Below, piece by piece: positions 54,403 to 63,000 of a stretch of 64,000 nt of DNA. Numbering within the stretch: the first letter of the stretch is position 1; each line of letters starts with the position of its first letter. Origin of the DNA: Acidovorax sp. T1 (GTDB lineage: Bacteria > Pseudomonadota > Gammaproteobacteria > Burkholderiales > Burkholderiaceae_C); assembly GCF_002176815.1 (NCBI RefSeq), contig NZ_CP021648.1, positions 3,825,001-3,889,000 on the forward strand, given 5' to 3'. The translations under genes were made by a program, and so were the position numbers. The notes beneath the pieces were generated by a model. That model searched no databases and was not told the DNA's origin. It was given only the letters and a program-made list of their open reading frames with translations.

Positions 54403-56133
54403 TCAGGAAGCCCGCGCTGGAGCCGCCGCCAAGGACTGTGCTGCGGCTGTCGCGCTGCGCAGCGTCGCCAGCACTTCATCACGTGGTCCAAAGGCCTGCT
54501 GCACGCCGCCTTGCAAGATGAGCAGCTTGTCTGCAACACCCAGCACGCTGGGCAGATGGGTCATCACAACAAACGTCGTTCCCCGGGACTTGAAGTCACG
54601 CAGGGTTTCGACCAAAGCCGCATTTCCCACCTCATCGAGGCTGGCATTCGGCTCATCCAACACCACAAAAACGGGCGCCGCGTAAAGGGCACGAGCCAGT
54701 GCAACACGCTGGCGCTGTCCCCCGGACAGCATCACACCGGCATCGCCTACCGGCGTGTTGTATCCCAGGGCCAGCGATGTAATCCACGAATGCAGGCCCA
54801 CCGATTGGGCCGCCTCATGCATGGCCCGCTCGTCCACATCACCGAAACGGACGATGTTCTCTGCCAGAGTTCCCTCCATCAACTCGACGTCTTGGGGGAC
54901 GTATCCCACGTGGGGGCCCAACTCTGCCTTGTTCCACACACTGACGTCCACCCCGTCCAGGCGAACAGAGCCTGCCAAAGGAGCCCAAAGGCCGACAAGC
55001 ATGCGCGCCAGCGTGGTTTTGCCGGATGCGGAAGCGCCCAGAACGACGAGCACTTCGCCGGGCTGCAAGGAGAAGGAGACGCCCTTGACAAAAGGCGCTG
55101 CGCCCGCAGCGGGGCCCGCGACAAGGCCTTCTACCGCGAGGCGCCCTCGCGGCCTTGGCAGCGACATGGCCGCCCCTTGCGGGGGTACCTTGACGAGCAG
55201 GTGCCCAAGCCGCGCCCAAGCACCCCGTACTTGAACCACCGCGCGCCATTGAGACACCAGTTGCACCAGCGGCGCAACAACGCGTCCACCAAGAACCGAC
55301 CCAACGATCAACATGCCGGGGCCGCCAAACAACTGGTCGCGCATCAACAACCAGGCGCCCAGGCCAAGGAGCGCGGAAGACAGCGTGGTTTGCAGCATCT
55401 TGCCCAGCGCCTGGAACACGCCCGCATGGTCTGATGCCTCAGATTGCAGCCCCAGACTCTCTTCGTGCAAGGCAAGCCAGCGGCGACGCATGTCTTGCTC
55501 CATGCCCATCGATGCGACGACATCGCTGTGGCGCAGCGTTCCATCGATATTCGCCCTTGCCCCCATGTCCGCCTTGTTGGCGTTCAAGAGCGCTGGACTG
55601 GTGCTCCGCTCGTTCAACCACGACAGCGCAAACTGCATTAGCGCGGCCGCTAACGACACCCAGCCGAGCACCGGATTGATCACAAACAGCAGGACCAAAA
55701 AAATGAACGCAATGGGAGTCTCCAGGGCAGCCCCCAACGCTGGTCCATGAAAAAAATCACGCACCACACGCAGATCCGCCAAGGGTTGCGCGCCCATCGT
55801 GGCCCCTTGCTTCAAATGGTCCGCGTGAATGGCGTCGAACAGTCGAAGCGCCAGGGCTCGGTCCAGCAACCCGCCCGCTTCACGCAAGGTTTCTGAACGC
55901 GCCCACTCCAGCATCTCCATCACACCAATGGCCATCAAGACCACCAGCGTCAGCATCGCCAACGTCATCGCGTTACGGCTGTTGACCACGCGGTCATACA
56001 CCTCGAACATGTAAACCGTAGGCACCAGAACCAGCAGACCTGCAAATACGCTCAGCCACAAGGCCCGCCAGAGAAATGGCGTGAGTTTTGCCAAAGCCTG
56101 TTCAAGTTCAGAGGGCGCGGCGGATACGGACAT
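54403..56133 (-). CDS. Type I secretion ABC exporter 2 (permease/ATPase)
   Basis: The 576-residue PrtD/LapB-type half-transporter has no N-terminal peptidase-like domain. Its membrane domain spans about residues 20-310 (VYMFEVYDRVVNSRN is the typical first-loop motif). The ATPase has Walker A GASASGKTT, YVPQDVELMEGT, signature MLSGGQRQR, Walker B VFVVLDEPNASLDE and H-loop MTHLPSV, all intact. It differs clearly from exporter 1 downstream, so the two could form a heterodimer. It is preceded by a hairpin in the gap to the lipoprotein gene. Confidence 0.92.
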   Translation of the reverse strand: MSVSAAPSELEQALAKLTPFLWRALWLSVFAGLLVLVPTVYMFEVYDRVVNSRNAMTLAMLTLVVLMAIGVMEMLEWARSETLREAGGLLDRALALRLFDAIHADHLKQGATMGAQPLADLRVVRDFFHGPALGAALETPIAFIFLVLLFVINPVLGWVSLAAALMQFALSWLNERSTSPALLNANKADMGARANIDGTLRHSDVVASMGMEQDMRRRWLALHEESLGLQSEASDHAGVFQALGKMLQTTLSSALLGLGAWLLMRDQLFGGPGMLIVGSVLGGRVVAPLVQLVSQWRAVVQVRGAWARLGHLLVKVPPQGAAMSLPRPRGRLAVEGLVAGPAAGAAPFVKGVSFSLQPGEVLVVLGASASGKTTLARMLVGLWAPLAGSVRLDGVDVSVWNKAELGPHVGYVPQDVELMEGTLAENIVRFGDVDERAMHEAAQSVGLHSWITSLALGYNTPVGDAGVMLSGGQRQRVALARALYAAPVFVVLDEPNASLDEVGNAALVETLRDFKSRGTTFVVMTHLPSVLGVADKLLILQGGVQQAFGPRDEVLATLRSATAAAQSLAAAPARAS

Positions 56134-56167
56134 GCGGAGTGATCTGAGGGTGCCGACTATAGACAGA

Positions 56168-56205
56168 CAAGAGCCTGGTTTTGCATTTGCAAAGCCAGGC
56201 TCTTG
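56168..56205. terminator. Strong hairpin between the lipoprotein and ABC exporter genes
   Basis: Perfect 11-base arms CAAGAGCCTGG / CCAGGCTCTTG enclose a TTTTGCATTTGCAAAG loop that can pair further. There is no T-run on the minus strand. It may reduce read-through from the adhesin and lipoprotein into the export genes or act as a processing site. Confidence 0.65.
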
Positions 56206-56223
56206 GCAGGATGCTAAACGTTG

Positions 56224-56978
56224 TTACTTTGAGAAGAAGACCGCAGCGCCACGGGCCTCATCCGCGCTGGCCAACACCACCGTCAACCCGCTCTTGGACG
56301 CATTGAGCGTAGCAATTCCGCCAAACGCGGTCTTGGTCCCATCGGGGCAGCTTTCATTGAGCTGCACGCTGTAGGCCGCTGTGCTCGCGATGGCAGAAAT
56401 GCCCCCGTATAGGAGCAACCGGAAGTGGCGCTCCCCGACAGCGCCCCCGTAGCGGCAACACTCCATTGAATGGTCTGGGCGTTGCCACCCAGGGTGGCGC
56501 GCCAGGTTCCTTCCGCATCCGCCTGGACAGCCGGTGCAGCGAGTGCATCGCTCAGGCTCAACGCAATGACCCCTGCATTGACGCCTGTGAACGAGATGCT
56601 CTTGGGCGTTGACGTGAGCGCTGCCGTGACTTGCCCAGTGACTGCCTGGCCCGTAGCGTTGCCCTGGCTCAACGCATAGGACTTGCCAGTGGTGCTGCCG
56701 TCGCTGCGCACCACCAGCTTGACAAGCCGACTGGCATCCTGGGCCAGTAGCCAGGCGTTGGCCGTGCCGGAAGCCTCAGGCACCACCACAGCCGTCACGG
56801 CTGGAGTGATGCCCGATGCCGTAACCCAGCGCCCCTTGAGCTGGGTGGTATCAATGGCTGTGGCGCTGTTATCACTGCCACCTCCTCCGCCGCCGCCGCA
56901 TGCGGCCAGTACAGACGACAGCGCAATAAACAGCATTGTCGAAGACAGCTTCTTAAGGGAATGATGGTGCATTTGCAT
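56224..56978 (-). pseudogene. Lipoprotein of the adhesin locus, one-base frameshift
   Basis: ATG 56978 opens a lipoprotein signal peptide with lipobox VLAAC followed by seven Gly. The mature part includes TTQLKGRWVTASGITP, LLAQDASRLVKLVVRSDGS, EGTWRATLGGNAQTIQWSV and SGCSYTG, where the frame is lost. The next frame continues ISAIASTAAYSVQLNESCPDGT and GLTVVLAS, ending at 56224. One extra G in the run at 56402-56406 restores 251 residues with two Cys positioned for a disulfide. It lies 73 bases downstream of the adhesin. Family unknown to me; perhaps an anchor or retention factor for the adhesin. Confidence 0.8.
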
Positions 56979-57051
56979 GGATATTTCTCTATTTAAGTAA
57001 GTTTTCAAATTACGTGGACATACCGTAGCAACAAGGTCCGATATGCGCCAC

Positions 57052-60000
57052 TCAGAACCAGAAGGGGTTGGGTCCGATGTCAGGAGCCATTCCCACGATC
57101 GACAGCGGCATATGCCCCGGCGCCCCCGGGTCCGTGATGATCCCGTCCACCTTGCCGTCCCCATCAAACTGCCCTCCGTCCTCAATGTGGAAGTCCAGCC
57201 GCAGCCTCCCGCCTTCCATCACCATCTTGCCTCCGTAAGGCTCGCTGGCAATGTTCACCCAGGTGCCGCTGCTGTCTTGTTTCCAGTAGCCATTCGCCTC
57301 CAGGGCCGGGTCCACGTACAAGCTGAAGTTCTCGCCCGTCTTGCCCGCACCCAGCGCTATCGTGAAGGAGACCAGGCCAATGGGCATTTCCATGCCTTCG
57401 GGCAGGTGTGCCGGTGCGTCTTCCTGGCTCAGGCTGGTGATGTGCGAGTTGCTCGCGTCGCCTGTGACCTTGCCGTCGATGCTGCTGGCCACCAGCGTGG
57501 TGAAGGTGGGCGGCGCACTGCCAGGGTTGCTTGCTGCCGTGGGGCTGAGCACAAAGCCGACGGAGGCCACGGCCGATTGTTCGCTGTCCTTGACGCCGTC
57601 TCCGTTGCCGTCTCCGGGCACGGGGGTTGACCCTGCGGGCCCGGAAATCCCTGGGGCCTGGTCTTCCACCGTGCCGGGGATGCCGTCGTTGTCTGGCACG
57701 CCGGGGATGACGGGAGGCGTAGGCTCTTCCGGCTCGGGGGGGGCGGCAGCCACCACCAGGGTGAAGGTGTCGGTCACCGTGCCGCCGTTGCTGTCATCGG
57801 CAATCACCCCAATGCTCAGGGTGCCCGCGTTGCCATTGGCAGGCGTTCCGCTGAAGGTGCGGGTCGCTGCATCAAAGCTCAGCCAGGTCGGCAAGGCTGC
57901 ACCGCCAGCCAGCTTCGCTGTGTAAGTGAGCGTGTCGCCCACATCCACGTCAGCAAAGGCGTTGGCTGCGACCGTGAAGGTGAACGGCGCATCTTCTGTT
58001 GCGCTGGCATCGGCGATGGCATTGGCCACCGTCGGTGCATCGTTGGTGTTGGCCACCACGATGCTGAAGTTGTCGGTCACCGTCGCTGTGCCATCGCTGG
58101 CGGTTACATCGATGCTGAGCGTTCCTACATCACCGTTGAGCGGTGTTCCGCTGAAGGTGCGGGTCGCCGCATTGAAAGTCAGCCAGGTTGGCAAGGCTGC
58201 ACCACCAGCCAGTTGCGCGCTGTAGGTGAGCGAATCGTCCACATCCACGTCCGCAAAGGCGTCCGCAGCGAACTGGAAGCTGAACGGCGCATCTTCTGTG
58301 GCGCTGGCATCGGCGATGGCATTGGCCACCGTCGGTGCATCGTTGGTGTTGGCCACCACCAGGGTGAAGGTGTCGGTCACCGTAGCCGTGCCGTCGCTGG
58401 CCGTCACCTCAATGCTCAATGTGCCCACATCACCGTTGAGCGGCGTGCCGCTGAAGGTGCGGGTGACAGAGTCGAAGCTCAGCCAGGCTGGCAAGGCTGC
58501 GCCGCTAGCCAGCTTCGCTGTGTAGGTGAGCGAATCGCCCACATCCACGTCAGCAAAGGCGTTGGAGGCAAACGCGAAGCTGAAGGCGGTGTCTTCTGTC
58601 GCGCTCTGATCGGCTATCGACGTCGCCACCGTCGGTGCATCGTTGGTGTTGGCTACCACCAGGGTGAAGGTGTCGGTCACCGTCGCCGTGCCATCGCTGG
58701 CCGTCACCTCAACGCTCAATGTGCCTACATCACCGTTGAGCGTGGTTCCGCTGAAGGTGCGGGTGGCTGCGTCAAAGCTCAGCCAGGTTGGCAAGGCTGC
58801 GCCGCCAGCCAGCTGGGCGGTATAAGTGAGCGAATCACCCACATCCACGTCAGCAAAGGCGTTGGCCGCAAACTGGAAGGTGAACGGCGCATCTTCTGTG
58901 GCACTGCCATCCGGGATGGCATTGGCCACCGTCGGTGCGTCGTTGGTGTTGGCCACCACGATGCTGAAGGTGTCGGTTGCTATGGCGCCACTGCCATCGC
59001 TGGCGGTTACATCGATGCTGAGCGTTCCTACATCACCGTTGAGCGGCGTGCCGCTGAAGGTGCGAGTCGCCGCATCGAAGCTCAGCCAGGTTGGCAAGGC
59101 TGCGCCGCTAGCCAGCTGGGCCGTGTAAGTGAGCGTGTCGCCCGCATCCACATCAGCAAAGGCGTTGGCTGCGACCGTGAAGGTGAACGGCGCATCTTCT
59201 GTTGCGCTGGCATCGGCGATGGCATTGGCCACCGTCGGTGCATCGTTGGTGTTGGCCACCACGATGCTGAAGTTGTCGGTCACCGTCGCTGTGCCATCGC
59301 TGGCGGTTACATCGATGCTGAGCGTTCCTACATCACCGTTGAGCGGTGTTCCGCTGAAGGTGCGGGTCGCCGCATTGAAAGTCAGCCAGGTTGGCAAGGC
59401 TGCACCACCAGCCAGTTGCGCGCTGTAGGTGAGCGAATCGTCCACATCCACGTCCGCAAAGGCGTCCGCAGCGAACTGGAAGCTGAACGGCGCATCTTCT
59501 GTGGCGCTGGCATCGGCGATGGCATTGGCCACCGTCGGTGCATCGTTGGTGTTGGCCACCACCAGGGTGAAGGTGTCGGTCACCGTAGCCGTGCCGTCGC
59601 TGGCCGTCACCTCAATGCTCAATGTGCCCACATCACCGTTGAGCGGCGTGCCGCTGAAGGTGCGAGTAGCCGCATTGAAAGTCAGCCAGGTCGGCAAGGC
59701 TGCGCCGCCAGCCAGTTGCGCGCTGTAGGTGAGCGTGTCACCCACATCCACGTCCGCAAAGGCGTTGGCTGCGAACTGGAAGGTAAACGGAGCATCTTCT
59801 GTGGCGCTGGCATCCGGGATGGCATTGGCCACCGTCGGCGCATCGTTGGTGTTGGCTACCACCAGGGTGAAGGTGTCGGTCACCGTCGCTGTGCCATCGC
59901 TGGCGGTTACATCGATGCTCAATGTGCCCACATCACCATTGAGCGGTGTGCCGCTGAAGGTGCGGGTCGCTGCATCAAAGCTCAGCCAGGTCGGCAAGGC

Positions 60001-63000
60001 TGCACCGCCAGCCAGCTGGGCCGTGTAGGTGAGCGAATCGCCCACATCCACGTCCGCAAAGGCGTTGGCTGCGAACTGGAAGTTGAAGCCGGTGTCCTCT
60101 GTCACGTTTTGATTGGCTATCGGCGCCGCCACCGTCGGCGCGTCGTTGACGGAACTGACGGTGATATCGACGATATCCGAGTCCGTCAGCGTCCCATCGC
60201 TGGCCGTCAGGGTCAAGACGGCGCCACCGTGGTAGTTTGCCGCGGGGAGGTAGGTAAGTGTTGACAGCGCAGTGTTGATGTCAGCCAGGGTTCCAGTGAA
60301 CACCAGGGTGCTGTCTGCCGTGCCGTCTCCCGTGTTGAATGTCAGCCCGGCGGTTCCCGCCAGCGTCAGCGTGCCATTGGTGACCGACAGGGTCGCATTC
60401 GGCTGGCCTCCACCAGCGTCCATGTCAGTGATCGCGAGCTGATTGCCATGGCCGGTACTGAACACCAGCGCGGTGTCCTCAGCACTCACTTGCGCCCCAG
60501 GCACGGTGTTGACGGGCGCGTCATTCACTGGTGCTACCGTGATGGCAACCGTCACGGGGTTGCCGTCCGCTGTGCCGTCGTTGGGTTTGTAGGTGAAGCT
60601 GTCGGTAGTGGTCTCGCTGCCGTCGTGGGTGTAGCTGAACGTGCCGTTGGCGTTCAGCGTCAAGGTGCCGTGGGCCGGGCCGGTGACCAGCAGTGCCGAC
60701 AGCTCATCGTTTTCCGCATCGGTGTCATTGGCCAGCACGCTGCTGGCTCCACCGGTCAGCGTCGTGGCTGTGCCGCCCTCTGCAACGCTCACGCTGTCGG
60801 CCACGGCCATGGGCGCATCGTTGACCGCCGCCACCGTGACGGTTCGGGTGACTGCGCTGCTGCTGTCCGTGCCGTCGTTCACCACAAAGCTGATGGTGCG
60901 GGTGCTGGTGCTGGGGGTTTCCGAGCTGTTGGAGTACGTGATGGATTGCAGGGCTGCCTGCCATTGGGCCAGCGTGGCGGTGGCGCCGGCCGAGGACAGC
61001 GTCAGCACGCCCGTGCTGCTGTTGTAGCTGGCGCTGACGTTGCCCATGGTGGCAGGGTTGGAGGTGAACCCCAGCATGTCCTGGCCGCTCTGAAAGTTGC
61101 CGGTGATGGCCACAGTGGCGCTGGCCAGGGTGGCGTTGTCGGCGTCAGCAAGGGTGATGCCGCTGTCCACCGCCACCGGCGTGCTGGCAACATTGGCTCC
61201 CTCGACAAAGGCCCTGGTGCCGCCGCTGGTGGTGACCGCCGGGGGCGTGTTGGCGGTGACGATGGAGACGGTCAGCCCGACAGACGCGCTGCTCACGTTG
61301 CCCGCAGCATCGGTGGCCTTGGCCGTGAGAGTGTGCGCCCCCTGTGCCAATGTGCTGCTCGTGATGGTCCAGACACCACCTGTTGCGACGGCCGTGCCCA
61401 ATACCGTAAAGCTATCGGTGTCGTACAGCGTGACGGTAGCGCCCGCCTCTGCGGTGCCGGTGAAAGTGGGCGTGGTGGCGCTGGTGATGTTGTCGGCATT
61501 GGAGGCGCCCGTATCGCTGGCGGTGGCCAGGTCGGGGACCGACGGGGCGGCAGGGGCCGTGGTGTCGATGGTGACGGTCAGCCCGACAGACGCGCTGCTC
61601 ACGTTGCCCGCAGCATCGGTGGCCTTGGCCGTGAGAGTGTGCGCCCCCTGTGCCAATGTGCTGCTCGTGATGGACCAGACACCACCTGTTGCGACGGCGG
61701 TGCCCAGTACGGTCACCCCATTGGTGTCGTACAGCGTGACGGTAGCGCCCGCCTCTGCGGTGCCGGTGAAGGTGGGTGTAGTGACGTTCGTGATGCCGTC
61801 CACGTTGGATGCGCCCGAATCGCTGGCGAAGCGCAGGCCGGGAACCGACGGGGCGGCAGGGGCCGTGGTGTCGATGGTGATGGCCCTGTTGGCGCCCAGC
61901 GAGCCCGTTGCGCCGGGCGCCGCCAAGGTGAGGATGGCATCGTTGCCCAAGCTGTCGCTGATCGTTCCGCCATTGAGCGCCAGCGCCGTGGTGCTCACGT
62001 AATCGAGGTCTGCCGTGGTGTCGCCCGCCTGCACGGTGTAGGTGAAGGTCAGCGTGTTGGTGCCGCTGCCCGATGCGTAGGTAATGGACCGGTCCACGCT
62101 GCCGGTCTCCAGCGTGATAGTGGGGGTGCCGGTGACAGTCACCGCCTCATTGAAGTTGACCTGAATGGAAATGAAGCCCCCCGCCGTGTAGGTGCCATTG
62201 CCCGTGGTCGAGGTCACGCCGGTGACGCTGGGCGCAGTGTGGTCAAAGGTGTAGATTTGCCCAGACGTATAGCCCCCGGCAATGGCATTGCTTGCACCAT
62301 CCGTGATACCCGTGCCGGAGGCATTCAAGTCCAGGCGCAGCGTGCCATCGCCCGTGATGCTGTTCACCGTCACGGTGTAGTTGCTGCCGCTGCCGGTGAC
62401 GCTGGCGACGGCGCCATTCGCCGAACCAGAGGCCGTGAGCCCGAAGTCTGAAGCGCCCACGCCGGTCACCGCCTCCGAGAAGGCGACGGTGTAGTCCACG
62501 CTGGTGGCGTTGGTCGTGGCAGTCCCGACTCGGGTGATCGAGGAAACTGACGGGGCGATGACATCGCTGTCGTCATCCTGGATCGTGCCCGTGGCCGATG
62601 CAGTGCCCAAGGTGGCATTGCTAGGGCCGGAGAGGGTGACCGTGAAGGCCTCGTCTGACTCGGCCGTGGTGTCACCCGCCACCGCGACCGTGAAGGTCTT
62701 GGTCGTCTCACCGGGGGCAAAGGTGAGTGTGCCGCTGCTGGCGGTGTAGTCGCTGCCAGCGGTGGCTGTGCCGTTGGAGGTGGCGTAGCCGACCGACACG
62801 GCTTGGGCCGACGCGGCAGACAGGGTGACGGTGAAAGTCTGGTTGCTGCTGCCGCTGATGCCCTCGACCTGGCTGACGTTGGCAACAGACAGGCTGGGGG
62901 TTGGGTCGTCGTCAATGATCGTCACCGTTTGCTGCTGGGCGCCGCTCTCGGTGGCGCCGCCACCGCCAGAAACGCCCGTGATCTCGATGATGGCGGTTTC

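Noticed and set aside
57745..60147. Regular repeats resembling a CRISPR array
   Set aside because: Units are 300 bases, coding and contiguous without unique spacers; they are protein domain repeats.
58213..62451. Long repetitive plus-strand frames (683 and 667 codons) opposite the adhesin
   Set aside because: They mirror the periodic adhesin repeats. The adhesin strand shows real domain motifs; the opposite strand does not.
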